Shown one piece after another: positions 40,620 to 50,044 of a stretch of DNA of 64,000 bases. A program made the translations under genes and the position numbers. This DNA comes from Firm-08 sp045546995 (GTDB taxonomy: Bacteria > Bacillota > Clostridia > Oscillospirales > QAKW01), in assembly GCA_045546995.1 (NCBI GenBank), contig JAZQDW010000055.1, positions 88,192-152,191 on the forward strand, given 5' to 3'. Below the pieces are notes generated by a model. The model saw nothing but the letters and a program-made list of their open reading frames with translations, ran no database searches and was not told the DNA's origin. How positions within the stretch are numbered: position 1 is the stretch's first letter; each line of letters opens with the position of its first letter.

Positions 40620-40976
40620 ATGGATGCAAGACAACTTGGAATTTACGGCGAACTGGTGGCTGCAAGGTATTTGCGCAGACACGGGTATAAAATTTTAGAA
40701 ACCAATTTTCATTCCAGATACGGCGAAATTGATCTGATCGCTCAAAAAAGAGAAACGATCATATTTGTGGAGGTTAAAACACGGGACGCAACGTCTGTTA
40801 CGCGCCCTATGGAGGCTGTAAATCTGTCAAAACAGAACAAAATTCGTTCAACAGCGCTTTTTTATCTTACGAGATTTGAAACGGAGGTTAATGCCCGCTT
40901 TGACGTTGTTGAGGTTTTGGCTGTAACAACCGGTCGTAAAAAGGTTTTGATCAATCATATAGAAAACGCTTTTTGA
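40620..40976 (+). CDS. yraN: UPF0102 / YraN-family endonuclease-like protein
   Basis: 118 residues with the nuclease-like fold of the family: GELVAARYLRRHGYKILE, then GEIDLIAQKRETIIFVEVKTR (the D-ExK pattern of restriction-type nucleases). Role unknown; genomic linkage to rnhB is conserved. ATG 40620 with AAAGGA upstream. Confidence 0.93.
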   Translation: MDARQLGIYGELVAARYLRRHGYKILETNFHSRYGEIDLIAQKRETIIFVEVKTRDATSVTRPMEAVNLSKQNKIRSTALFYLTRFETEVNARFDVVEVLAVTTGRKKVLINHIENAF

Positions 40977-40986
40977 GGGGTCTTTT

Positions 40987-41907
40987 ATGCTTTCAATTGC
41001 TGATTTACATTGCGATACGCTGTTTCGTTGCTTTGAGGAAGAACTTGAGCTGTCAAGTGAAAAATTACATATCAATTCCGGACTTTATGACCGCTTTGAT
41101 CATTTTATTCAGTGTTTTGCGCATTTTTTGCCGGAAAGCATAGAGGACAAATGGGAATATTTGCTTCGTTTTTTGAACAACTCACGAAAAGTGCTACAAC
41201 GCGCCAAACTCGATGTTTTTGCCGATGGATCTTCATTTGACAGCAAGCACCTTGCCGTTTTAAGCGTGGAAGGCGGAGACGTTTTTGATTCGGTCGAGCA
41301 AATTGATGCGCGTGTTGCAAAACTGGCAGAATTTAACATTAAATTCTTTTCTATGATTTATAATCATACAAATCGATTAGGGAGCGGCGCGTTTTCAGAA
41401 CAGGATGGTGGACTGACGCCCTTGGGCTGCGCGGTTATTCCTGCTTTGGAAAAACATGGGATCGTTATCGACGTTTCTCATGCATCGCCCCGCTCGACAG
41501 AGGAGATACTGACGCTCGCAACCGGACCGGTTTGCGCCACGCATTCCAACGCCTTTTCGATTACACCTTCACCACGCAATCTGCGTGATCGGCATTTGAA
41601 AATGATTGCGAATAGTGGCGGTTTGGTCGGTGTGAATTTTTATCCGCCGTTTTTGTCCTTGCAAAGGGCGGATATCTTTGCTATAATGCGTCATATAAGG
41701 TATTTGGTTGATCTCTGCGGTGAGGATCACGTGGCCTTTGGCTGCGATTTTGACGGCGTGGATCGGTTGCCGGAGGGTATGGATAATGTCGCGTCTCTTG
41801 AAGGAATTTATTCTGCTTTGAAGGATGCCGGTTTTTCTGTATCAACCATCGAAAAGGTTTTTTATGATAATTTTAAAAGTTTTTGTTTGCAAAATTTTAG
41901 GAGGTAG
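40987..41907 (+). CDS. Membrane dipeptidase-type peptidase (M19)
   Basis: 306 residues. Zinc-dependent dipeptidase of the renal dipeptidase family, TIM-barrel. Metal ligands appear in ADLHCDT (His8, Asp10), SVEGGD, DVSHASPRS and CATHSNAFSITPSPRNL, with AFGCDFDGVDRLPEG near the C-terminus. No signal peptide, so it is likely cytosolic despite the family name. ATG 40987 preceded by GAGGGG. thrC follows in 6 bp. Confidence 0.93.
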   Translation: MLSIADLHCDTLFRCFEEELELSSEKLHINSGLYDRFDHFIQCFAHFLPESIEDKWEYLLRFLNNSRKVLQRAKLDVFADGSSFDSKHLAVLSVEGGDVFDSVEQIDARVAKLAEFNIKFFSMIYNHTNRLGSGAFSEQDGGLTPLGCAVIPALEKHGIVIDVSHASPRSTEEILTLATGPVCATHSNAFSITPSPRNLRDRHLKMIANSGGLVGVNFYPPFLSLQRADIFAIMRHIRYLVDLCGEDHVAFGCDFDGVDRLPEGMDNVASLEGIYSALKDAGFSVSTIEKVFYDNFKSFCLQNFRR

Positions 41908-41913
41908 AATCAA

Positions 41914-43395
41914 GTGAAATATATCAGCACAAGAAATAAAAAGATTGAATTGACCTCGTGCGAAGCGATCAAACGCGGCATCAGTGCCGACGGCGGATTG
42001 TTTTGGCCGGAAAGCTTTCCCAAGGTTAGTACGAATGATCTTGTCGCGCTTTCCGCACAGGATTATCGCGCCAGAGCAAAGTTTGTTTTATCTAAATTTT
42101 TGACTGATTTTTCGGAGGAAGAAATCTCCTCCTGTGTTGAAAATGCGTATACGGCAGAAAAGTTCGGCAGTGACGACATTGCGCCGCTACATAAGCTGAA
42201 CGACAATGCGTACGTCCTGGAGCTTTGGCACGGACCGACCTGCGCATTTAAAGATATGGCGCTGCAGATTCTGCCGCATTTTCTGACTACCTCTATGCGT
42301 AAAACCAACGAAGATAAACAGGCGGTTATTTTGGTTGCAACGTCCGGTGATACCGGTAAAGCTGCTTTGGAAGGCTTTTGTGACGTTGAGAATACAAAGG
42401 TGATCGTGTTCTTCCCCTGCGAGGGCGTCAGTCAGGTACAGAGAAAGCAAATGGTTACGCAAGGTGGCGAAAATACCTTTGTGACGGCAGTGAAGGGCAA
42501 TTTTGACGATTGTCAGACCGGCGTTAAGAAAATTTTTGCCAACAAAGAGGTTCGTGATGAACTGCTTGCCGGCGGCTATGTTTTCTCCAGCGCCAATTCC
42601 ATTAACTGGGGCCGTCTGGTGCCGCAGGTCGTGTATTATTTTTCCGCCTACTGCGATATGCTGAAGAGGGGAGATATCACTGTTGGCGAGAAGGTGAACT
42701 TTGTTGTTCCTACCGGTAATTTCGGTGATATCCTTGCCGGTTACGTTGCCGGCAGAATGGGTCTACCCGTCAACAAACTGGTTTGCGCCTCCAATAAAAA
42801 CAATATCCTCACTGACTTTATTGAAAGCGGTGAATATGACGTGAACCGTCAGTTCTATACCACGATGTCACCGTCAATGGATATTTTGGTTTCCAGCAAT
42901 CTGGAACGTTTACTGTTTGCTTTGTCTGATAATGACGACTCGCTGATCTCTTCGTATATGTCTGATTTGTCCGAAAAGGGCAAGTATCAGGTGGATGCCA
43001 CGCTGCTTTCGAGACTTCAGGAGCAATTTGCCGCGGGCTACACCGACGAAAGCGCAACGCTTGCTACCATCAAGAAATATTATGATGAATTCGGCTATGT
43101 TGTCGATCCGCATACGGCCGTTGCGCTCAACGTGTACGAACAGAACGTTTCGGATTGCAAATCGGTTATTTTATCTACTGCCAGTCCGTACAAGTTTCCT
43201 GCCAGCGTTTGCAAAGCAATCGACGCTGCTACCGATGTTGCGGATGAATGGAAACTGTTTGACATGGTGAAAGAATACTCCGGGCTGGCCGTTCCGCCGT
43301 CCCTGGATGGATTGAAAGAAAAGGCGGTGCGTTTCGGCGACGTTTGCGATGCGCCGGAAATGGCAGATAAGATCTGTAACTTTTTAAAGATTTAG
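41914..43395 (+). CDS. thrC: Threonine synthase
   Basis: PLP enzyme converting O-phosphohomoserine to threonine. 493 residues, the long (class I) form with N-terminal extension. PLP lysine in HGPTCAFKDMALQ, then VATSGDTGKAALEGF, FSSANSINWGRLVPQ and PTGNFGDILAGYVA. Start GTG 41914 with AGGAGG 9 nt upstream. Placed between a dipeptidase and a phosphoesterase, with no other threonine genes or T-box nearby. Confidence 0.97.
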   Translation: MKYISTRNKKIELTSCEAIKRGISADGGLFWPESFPKVSTNDLVALSAQDYRARAKFVLSKFLTDFSEEEISSCVENAYTAEKFGSDDIAPLHKLNDNAYVLELWHGPTCAFKDMALQILPHFLTTSMRKTNEDKQAVILVATSGDTGKAALEGFCDVENTKVIVFFPCEGVSQVQRKQMVTQGGENTFVTAVKGNFDDCQTGVKKIFANKEVRDELLAGGYVFSSANSINWGRLVPQVVYYFSAYCDMLKRGDITVGEKVNFVVPTGNFGDILAGYVAGRMGLPVNKLVCASNKNNILTDFIESGEYDVNRQFYTTMSPSMDILVSSNLERLLFALSDNDDSLISSYMSDLSEKGKYQVDATLLSRLQEQFAAGYTDESATLATIKKYYDEFGYVVDPHTAVALNVYEQNVSDCKSVILSTASPYKFPASVCKAIDAATDVADEWKLFDMVKEYSGLAVPPSLDGLKEKAVRFGDVCDAPEMADKICNFLKI

Positions 43396-43405
43396 AGGGA
43401 TTGAT

Positions 43406-44089
43406 TTGGCACTCTGGACAATTGGTGATTTGCATCTTTCGCTGTCGACCGATAAACCGATGGATATCTTCGGCGAGCGCTGGCGCGGACATGACGAGAA
43501 AATTAAATCTGATTGGCTTTCCAGGGTTGAGCCGGATGACGTTGTTGTAATTCCCGGAGATATATCCTGGGGAATCAGTCTTGATGAAGCGAGGGAAGAT
43601 CTTTTATTCTTACACGATCTTCCGGGCAAAAAGATTTTGCTGAAGGGAAATCACGATTACTGGTGGGAAACCGTAACCAAAATGAACGGTTTTTTGGCAA
43701 AAAACGGAATCGATGATGTCTTTTTCTTACAGAACAATCATTATCTGTACGGCGATACTGCAATTTGCGGTACCCGCGGCTGGTCGATGGAGGGCGAAGA
43801 TTGTAAAAAGATGATTGCAAGGGAAACGCAACGGCTTGCACTGTCATTATCCGATGCGCCTTCGGATTGCAATAAGATTGTTTTTCTGCATTTTCCGCCG
43901 ATTTATCAGGATCAAGCCTGTCTGCTGATGATCGAACTGATGCAACAATATGATGTAAAACAATGTTTTTATGGTCATTTGCACGGTGTTTCTATTCAAA
44001 ATGCAGTGGTTGGAGAGCATTTTGGCATAAACTTTTCGATTGTTTCTGCTGATTCTCTTGACTTTTGCCTGCATAATATATTAAAATAG
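43406..44089 (+). CDS. Metallophosphoesterase
   Basis: 227 residues, calcineurin-like fold: IGDLHLS (Asp8, His10), VVIPGDISWG, LLKGNHDYWWET, CGTRGWSMEG and FYGHLHG complete the dimetal site motifs. Substrate unknown; this YkuE/YfcE-like group includes phosphodiesterases. The start is TTG 43406; AGAGGGA overlaps the thrC stop and lies 5-6 nt upstream. Confidence 0.9.
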   Translation: MALWTIGDLHLSLSTDKPMDIFGERWRGHDEKIKSDWLSRVEPDDVVVIPGDISWGISLDEAREDLLFLHDLPGKKILLKGNHDYWWETVTKMNGFLAKNGIDDVFFLQNNHYLYGDTAICGTRGWSMEGEDCKKMIARETQRLALSLSDAPSDCNKIVFLHFPPIYQDQACLLMIELMQQYDVKQCFYGHLHGVSIQNAVVGEHFGINFSIVSADSLDFCLHNILK

Positions 44090-44126
44090 CATAGTTAGTA
44101 TCTGACAATTTTTAGGAGGTTACACG

Positions 44127-45569
44127 ATGAAAGTAACAGATGTTAAAAAACTGGAAAAAAGCGAAGTTTCCCTGACTGTTGAAGTAAAGGGTGAGGCCTT
44201 CGAGAAGGCAACTGAGACCGCTTATCGTAAAAACGCAAAGCGCATCAACGTTCCCGGTTTCCGTCCCGGCAAGGCTACCCGCAGACAGATCGAAGCTTTG
44301 TACGGTGAGGGCGTGTTCTTTGACGATGCGATCAAGGCACTGTATCCCGAGGCGTTGGAGCAGGCGGTTGAAGAAGCCGGCCTTGACGTTGTGGATTTGA
44401 AGGACATCAACGTGGAAAGCGTTGACAAGCAAGGCTTTGTTTTTACGGCCATCGTTATTGTGAAGCCTGAGGCCACCGTTAAAAAGTACGTTGGTTTAAA
44501 AGTTGAGAAAAACGTCTATACTGTTACTGCGGCCGAGGTTGACGCACAACTGAAGGCACAGCAGAAGAAGGCTGAACGTGTTGTTTCTGTTGATAGAGCG
44601 GTCGCAAGCGGCGATGTTGCCGTTATCGACTACGAAGGCTTTTTAGATGGTGTGCCCTTTGCCGGCGGTAAGGGTGAGGACTATGAGCTGGAAATTGGCT
44701 CCGGTACCTTCATTCCCGGCTTTGAGGATCAATTGATTGGTAAATCCAAGGACGAGGATGTTGAAGTAAACGTTACCTTCCCCGAGGAGTATCATGCAGA
44801 AGAGCTTAAGGGTAAGGCTGTTGTCTTTAAGGTCAAGATTAAAGACGTCAGAGAAAAGCAACTTCCCGAGATCGACGATGAGTTCGTTAAGGATATCAGC
44901 GAATTTGATACGCTTGCCGAACTGAAGAAGGATATCAAGAAAAAACTGTTGGATGGCAAGAAGAAAACTGCCGAGAGCGAGTTGGAGAACGCCTTACTGG
45001 ATCTGATCGTTGAGCAGACCGAGGTCGATATACCCGATGCCATGATTGAAAAGCAGATCGACAACATCGTTCGTGACTTTGATTCCAGACTGCAGATGCA
45101 GGGTATGAAACTGGATCTGTACCTTAAGTACACCGGCATGACTATGGAGGCCTTCCGTGAGGGCTTTAAGCCTGAGGCTGAAAAGCAGGTGAAGGTAAGA
45201 CTGGCTCTGGAAGCTATTGTTAAGGCTGAGAAGCTGAAGGTTACTGCCAAGGATCTCGATGCCGAATATAAGAAACTGGCTGATGCATATCAGATGGAAG
45301 TTGATCAGATCAAGATGTATATTCCCGAGGCTGATCTGAAGATGGACATTGCCGTTGGCAAGGCTATTGAATTCGTTAAGAAGAATGCTGAGATCACCGA
45401 GAAAAAGGTAGAACCTGAAAAGAAACCTGCTGCTAAAAAGACCACCGGCGCCAAGAAGACTACCGCTGCCAAGAAGACCACCACTACCAAAAAGAGCAGC
45501 ACCTCTTCTACCGCCAAAAAAACCACCACTGCTAAGAAGACCACCAAAAAGGTCGCTGAAGATAAATAA
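44127..45569 (+). CDS. tig: Trigger factor with a Lys/Thr/Ala-rich tail
   Basis: Ribosome-bound chaperone. 480 residues against the usual about 430. N-terminal ribosome-binding domain with the signature NVPGFRPGKATR, PPIase domain (VIDYEGFLDGVPFAGGKGEDY, GSGTFIPGFEDQL, VNVTFPEEYHAEELKGK) and C-terminal chaperone arms. After residue about 428 comes a 50-residue tail of AAKKTT-type repeats resembling histone H1 tails, of very high positive charge. Start ATG 44127 with AGGAGG. Heads the tig-clpP-clpX-lon-engB cluster. Confidence 0.97.
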   Translation: MKVTDVKKLEKSEVSLTVEVKGEAFEKATETAYRKNAKRINVPGFRPGKATRRQIEALYGEGVFFDDAIKALYPEALEQAVEEAGLDVVDLKDINVESVDKQGFVFTAIVIVKPEATVKKYVGLKVEKNVYTVTAAEVDAQLKAQQKKAERVVSVDRAVASGDVAVIDYEGFLDGVPFAGGKGEDYELEIGSGTFIPGFEDQLIGKSKDEDVEVNVTFPEEYHAEELKGKAVVFKVKIKDVREKQLPEIDDEFVKDISEFDTLAELKKDIKKKLLDGKKKTAESELENALLDLIVEQTEVDIPDAMIEKQIDNIVRDFDSRLQMQGMKLDLYLKYTGMTMEAFREGFKPEAEKQVKVRLALEAIVKAEKLKVTAKDLDAEYKKLADAYQMEVDQIKMYIPEADLKMDIAVGKAIEFVKKNAEITEKKVEPEKKPAAKKTTGAKKTTAAKKTTTTKKSSTSSTAKKTTTAKKTTKKVAEDK

Positions 45570-45588
45570 TTTTTTGAGGTGAATGCTA

Positions 45589-46173
45589 ATGAGTTTAGTA
45601 CCGGTAGTTGTTGAGCAAACCAATCGTGGGGAGCGTTCTTATGACATTTTTTCCAGATTGCTGAATGATCGTATCATTATGCTTTCGGAAGAGGTTAATG
45701 ATGTTACCGCCAGCCTTGTAGTTGCCCAACTACTGTATCTGGAGGCCCAGGACCCGGATAAGGATATTCAATTTTATATCAACAGTCCCGGTGGTTCGGT
45801 CAGCGCCGGATTGGCTATCTACGATACGATGAAATATATTCGCTGTGACGTGTCCACCATTTGTATTGGTATGGCTGCCAGTATGGGTGCGTTTCTGCTT
45901 TCCGCCGGTACAAAGGGTAAGCGTTTTGCATTACCCAACAGTGAAATTATGATTCATCAGCCTTTGGGCGGCGCTCAGGGGCAGGCATCCGATATCAAGA
46001 TTCATGCGGATCATATTTTAAAGATTCGCAATAATCTGAATCAAATGCTCGCCGAGGCGACCGGACAACCGCTTGAAGTAATTCAGCGAGATACCGAGCG
46101 TGATAATTTTATGAGTGCGGCTCAAGCTGCAGAGTATGGTTTGATCGATAAAGTGATCGATAAAAGAAACTGA
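45589..46173 (+). CDS. clpP: ATP-dependent Clp protease proteolytic subunit
   Basis: Serine protease barrel that degrades substrates fed by ClpX. 194 residues. Catalytic triad Ser98 (GMAASMGA), His123 (EIMIHQPLGG) and Asp172 (TERDNF); hallmark FYINSPGGSVSAGLAIYDTM. GAGGTG at 7-nt spacing selects ATG 45589 over the ATG two codons earlier. Followed by a terminator, then clpX. Confidence 0.98.
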   Translation: MSLVPVVVEQTNRGERSYDIFSRLLNDRIIMLSEEVNDVTASLVVAQLLYLEAQDPDKDIQFYINSPGGSVSAGLAIYDTMKYIRCDVSTICIGMAASMGAFLLSAGTKGKRFALPNSEIMIHQPLGGAQGQASDIKIHADHILKIRNNLNQMLAEATGQPLEVIQRDTERDNFMSAAQAAEYGLIDKVIDKRN

Positions 46174-46176
46174 TAT

Positions 46177-46207
46177 AAAGGCCGGCGTTACAGCGTCGGC
46201 CTTTATT
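46177..46207 (+). terminator. Terminator between clpP and clpX
   Basis: AAAGGCCG / CGGCCTTT with GCG/CGT in the upper stem. Only a short T-run follows, so partial read-through into clpX is likely. Confidence 0.75.
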
Positions 46208-46223
46208 GTGTGAGGTGCTTAAA

Positions 46224-47453
46224 TTGGACAAGAAAAAATCAAATTGTTGTAGCTTTTGCGGTGCGCCGGCATCTGAACGGTTGCAAATGATTGCGGGAAA
46301 TGATGCTTTGATTTGTGATCAATGCATTGAGTATTGCTACGAGATCATTGAGCAAACGATTAAACCCCGAATTAAGGTAAGAACTGCCGAAAAGGAACTG
46401 AAGCTGTTGCGTCCCAAAGAGATCAAAGAGATACTGGATCAGTTTGTTATTGGGCAGGACCGCGCAAAAATTGCGCTAAGCGTTGCGGTGTATAATCATT
46501 ATAAACGGATCATGCATCCGGATCAGGATGATGTCGATATTCAGAAGAGCAATATTTTGTTGATCGGACCGACAGGAAGCGGCAAAACATATATGGCATC
46601 CATTTTGGCCAAGATTTTGGACGTTCCTTTTGCCATTGCCGATGCTACCACTCTGACGGAGGCCGGTTACGTCGGCGAGGATGTTGAGAATATTCTGCTT
46701 CGTTTGCTACAGGCCGCTGATTTTGACGTAAGCCGTGCCGAAAAAGGTATCATTTATGTGGATGAAATCGACAAAATTGCCCGTAAAAGCGAAAACCCAT
46801 CCATCACCAGAGATGTTAGCGGTGAAGGGGTACAGCAGGCTTTGCTGAAAATTTTGGAGGGAACAGTGGCAAACGTTCCTCCGCAAGGCGGAAGAAAGCA
46901 CCCCAATCAGGAGTTTATACAGATCAATACTAAAAATATTTTGTTTATCTGCGGTGGCTCCTTTGATGGGATCAATCAGGTGGTTGAAAAGAGGATCGGC
47001 GGTGGCAGTATCGGTTTTGGTAATAAATTGAAGGAAAAAATTGAAAACGATTCTGCCGCAACCTATGCCTTGATTGAAAATCACGATATCTCGAAGTACG
47101 GTCTGATTCCCGAAATTGTCGGTCGACTTCCGGTGCTTGTTACGCTGGATCCTCTCGGCAAGGATGAAATGCTGCGTATTTTAACCGAGCCGAAGAACGC
47201 TTTGGTAAAACAGTATCAAAAGTTGTTTGGCTTTGACGACGTGGAACTGGTTTTTGAAGAGGATGCCTTACTCAGAATTGCAGAGCTGACGGTTGAGAAG
47301 AAAACCGGTGCCAGAGGTCTGCGGTCCATCATTGAGGATGCGATGATGGAAATTATGTACGAAGTACCGTCACAGGAAAACGTTGAAAAAGTAATCGTGA
47401 CTCGTTCGGCGGTGGACAAGAGCGAAAAACCGAAGATTGTTTATAAAAACTGA
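46224..47453 (+). CDS. clpX: ATP-dependent Clp protease ATPase subunit ClpX
   Basis: AAA+ unfoldase partner of ClpP. 409 residues. N-terminal zinc-binding domain (CSFCG ... CDQC), Walker A GPTGSGKT, Walker B IIYVDEIDKIARK, pore loop and sensor motifs, and the ClpP-binding loop GFG (IGFGNK). The start is TTG 46224 with TGAGGTG 6 nt upstream. Confidence 0.98.
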   Translation: MDKKKSNCCSFCGAPASERLQMIAGNDALICDQCIEYCYEIIEQTIKPRIKVRTAEKELKLLRPKEIKEILDQFVIGQDRAKIALSVAVYNHYKRIMHPDQDDVDIQKSNILLIGPTGSGKTYMASILAKILDVPFAIADATTLTEAGYVGEDVENILLRLLQAADFDVSRAEKGIIYVDEIDKIARKSENPSITRDVSGEGVQQALLKILEGTVANVPPQGGRKHPNQEFIQINTKNILFICGGSFDGINQVVEKRIGGGSIGFGNKLKEKIENDSAATYALIENHDISKYGLIPEIVGRLPVLVTLDPLGKDEMLRILTEPKNALVKQYQKLFGFDDVELVFEEDALLRIAELTVEKKTGARGLRSIIEDAMMEIMYEVPSQENVEKVIVTRSAVDKSEKPKIVYKN

Positions 47454-47456
47454 TAT

Positions 47457-47491
47457 CAAAACGGGTGATTTGTTTCAAATCGCCCGTTTTG
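47457..47491 (+). terminator. Terminator of clpX
   Basis: AAAACGGGTGATTTG / CAAATCGCCCGTTTT, one G-T pair. Confidence 0.9.
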
Positions 47492-47556
47492 CTGTAAATA
47501 GCCATATTTTGAAGAAAATGTTTACAGAAAATTTGATTTGTCTTAGGCAAAAACTA

Positions 47557-47585
47557 TTGCAAGTGGGTCAATTTTTTAGTATAAT
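47557..47585 (+). promoter_or_regulatory. Promoter of lon
   Basis: TTGCAA (47557-47562), 17-bp spacer, TATAAT (47580-47585). No CIRCE or CtsR box is obvious around it. Confidence 0.7.
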
Positions 47586-47614
47586 AAAATGAAAACCCAT
47601 AAAGGAGTAAATTT

Positions 47615-50035
47615 GTGAGTGATACAATGATTAATATAAATGAAAAAAACATTTTGAAGTTGCCGGTGTTGGCTCTGCGTGGTCTGGTCGTTTTCCCGGG
47701 TACGTCTGTCAGCTTCGATATCGGCAGGGATGAGTCGGTTAATGCGGTGCAGCATTCTATGGCTCATCGTCGACTGATCGTTTTGGTGGCGCAGCAAGAT
47801 ATTGCCAAGGATCATCCTGAACCGGAGGATCTGTATACAATGGGCGTCGTTGCTGAGATCAAACAGGTCGTTCGGGTATCTTCTGATACGCTTTGCGCTT
47901 TCGTAGACGGTAAATATCGTGTTGAACTGTTGAAGGTGTTCCGGCGCGGCGGTTCGCTGTTTGCCGACGTGGTAAAAATCGAGGATGCACCCGCTCCTTG
48001 TGATTCTGCAGATGAAACTGCCGCCATCCGTCTTGCTAAGAAGGCGTTTTCGCAGTACGCGGATCTCAATCAGCAGGTTGCAACGGATGTTGTACTGAAT
48101 ATGAATCAGTACAGTGATTTTGGCAAACTGGCAGATTATATTGCCGGAAATTGCCTGTTTGATTACGTTATCAAACAAGAACTTCTGGAGATTTCCGATC
48201 CGCACGTCAGATTGCAAAACCTTACTGAGATCTTGATAAAAGAAAACGTTTTGTTACAGATCGAGGAAGATTTACAGCTCCGCGTTAAAGAAAATATGGA
48301 TCAGAATCAGCACGAGTACTATTTGCGTGAACAGCTGAAAGTCATTCAAAACGAGCTGGGCGAAGGCGAAGAAGATTTTGAGAATCTGCAACAGTACCGA
48401 GATACGATTGAAAATCTCTGCATTGATGAAAAGAGCAAGGAAAAGCTTTATAAAGAAGTTTCCAGGCTGGCAAAAATGCCGCCTATGTCACATGAGGGTG
48501 CGGTCATTCGCAGTTATCTCGATTTGGTGCTTGATATGCCTTTTGGTGTTAAAACGGAGGACAATCTGTCACTGGAGCGCGCCAAAGAGGTGCTGGAGCG
48601 GGATCATTACGGCTTGACCAAAGTCAAGGAACGCGTTTTGGAAATGCTGGCTGTCAAACAACTTAGTGACTTAAAGGGCCAAATTTTGTGTTTGGTCGGA
48701 CCTCCCGGTGTCGGCAAGACCTCGGTTGCAAAATCTATTGCAGAGGCTATGGGGCGCAATTTTGCCCGTGTGTCTCTCGGCGGTATTCACGATGAGGCGG
48801 AGATTCGCGGACACAGAAAAACCTATATCGGTGCAATGCCCGGCAGAATCATGGCGGCCATTGAAAATGCCGGCTCACAAAACCCTGTGATTTTATTGGA
48901 TGAGATCGACAAACTGTGTTCGGACTTTAAGGGTGATCCCGGCGCCGCGTTGTTGGAAGTGCTGGATCCGGAACAGAATTGCAATTATACCGATCACTAT
49001 ATGGAAGTGCCATTCGATCTGTCCGAGGTATTTTTTATCACGACTGCCAATACGCTGGATACCATCCCCAAACCGCTGCTTGACAGAATGGACGTCATTG
49101 AAGTGCCCAGCTATCTTGAGTTTGAAAAGGTTGCGATTGCAGAGCAGCATTTGATTCCGAAACAACGGGTTTTGCACGGACTGACCACCAAGACCTTTAA
49201 AATCAATTACGATGCAATCGTTGCTATGATCACCGGTTACACCCGTGAGGCGGGTGTCCGTAACCTTGAACGCTTGATTGGTAAACTGATGCGTAAAGCG
49301 GCAAGACAATTGGTGGAGGGCACGAGAAAGTCGGTTTCGATCACCACTAAAAATCTCGAGAAATTTTTGGGCCCGAAAACCTTTAAGGATGAAGAACTTT
49401 ATGACGGCGGTGTTGCCGGTATTGCAAACGGCCTTGCCTGGACAAGCGTTGGCGGTGAGATGCTTAACGTTGAGGTGATCGTACTGGAGGGCAACGGCAA
49501 GCTGGAGCTTACAGGGTCACTGGGTGAAGTGATGAAGGAATCTGCAAAGATCGCCATTTCGTTTATCCGTTCCATTGCAGAAAAATACGGCTTGGATACG
49601 GATTTTTACAAAACAAAAGACATTCACATCCATTTCCCGGAAGGAGCCGTGCCAAAAGACGGTCCTTCGGCCGGTATCACGGTTGCCACTGCAATTTTTT
49701 CTGCAATCAGCGGCATACCGGTTTCCAATAAAATTGCGATGACCGGCGAGGTTACGCTCAACGGACGTGTTCTGCCCATTGGTGGACTGAAAGAGAAAGC
49801 GACCGCTGCTTTAAAGCACGGTATAAAAACCGTTTTGATTCCAAAGGATAATTTAAGTGATACGTTTGAATTGGATCCAAGCATTCGTGAAGATGTTAAA
49901 TTCTTGCCTGTTTCTGATATGGAGCAGGTGCTCGAACACGCATTGTTGTACGCGCCCGGCGTGGCGCAGGAAAAACAGCGTACCTTCGTTTCGCTTCCTA
50001 AGGATAAAAGCGCCTCGCGTCGGGTGGGTCAATAA
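47615..50035 (+). CDS. lon: ATP-dependent protease Lon
   Basis: Cytosolic AAA+ serine protease. 806 residues, LonA type: N-terminal substrate domain, Walker A GPPGVGKTS (about 362-370), Walker B PVILLDEIDKL, and the protease domain with KDGPSAGITVATA (catalytic Ser685) and GGLKEKA (Lys728). Start GTG 47615 with AAAGGAG 7 nt upstream; an ATG four codons on is possible. engB follows 9 bp later. Confidence 0.98.
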   Translation: MSDTMININEKNILKLPVLALRGLVVFPGTSVSFDIGRDESVNAVQHSMAHRRLIVLVAQQDIAKDHPEPEDLYTMGVVAEIKQVVRVSSDTLCAFVDGKYRVELLKVFRRGGSLFADVVKIEDAPAPCDSADETAAIRLAKKAFSQYADLNQQVATDVVLNMNQYSDFGKLADYIAGNCLFDYVIKQELLEISDPHVRLQNLTEILIKENVLLQIEEDLQLRVKENMDQNQHEYYLREQLKVIQNELGEGEEDFENLQQYRDTIENLCIDEKSKEKLYKEVSRLAKMPPMSHEGAVIRSYLDLVLDMPFGVKTEDNLSLERAKEVLERDHYGLTKVKERVLEMLAVKQLSDLKGQILCLVGPPGVGKTSVAKSIAEAMGRNFARVSLGGIHDEAEIRGHRKTYIGAMPGRIMAAIENAGSQNPVILLDEIDKLCSDFKGDPGAALLEVLDPEQNCNYTDHYMEVPFDLSEVFFITTANTLDTIPKPLLDRMDVIEVPSYLEFEKVAIAEQHLIPKQRVLHGLTTKTFKINYDAIVAMITGYTREAGVRNLERLIGKLMRKAARQLVEGTRKSVSITTKNLEKFLGPKTFKDEELYDGGVAGIANGLAWTSVGGEMLNVEVIVLEGNGKLELTGSLGEVMKESAKIAISFIRSIAEKYGLDTDFYKTKDIHIHFPEGAVPKDGPSAGITVATAIFSAISGIPVSNKIAMTGEVTLNGRVLPIGGLKEKATAALKHGIKTVLIPKDNLSDTFELDPSIREDVKFLPVSDMEQVLEHALLYAPGVAQEKQRTFVSLPKDKSASRRVGQ

Positions 50036-50044
50036 GGAGTAGTT

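Noticed and set aside
41895..41914. Possible T-box before thrC
   Set aside because: Only 6 bp separate it from the upstream gene; no leader exists.
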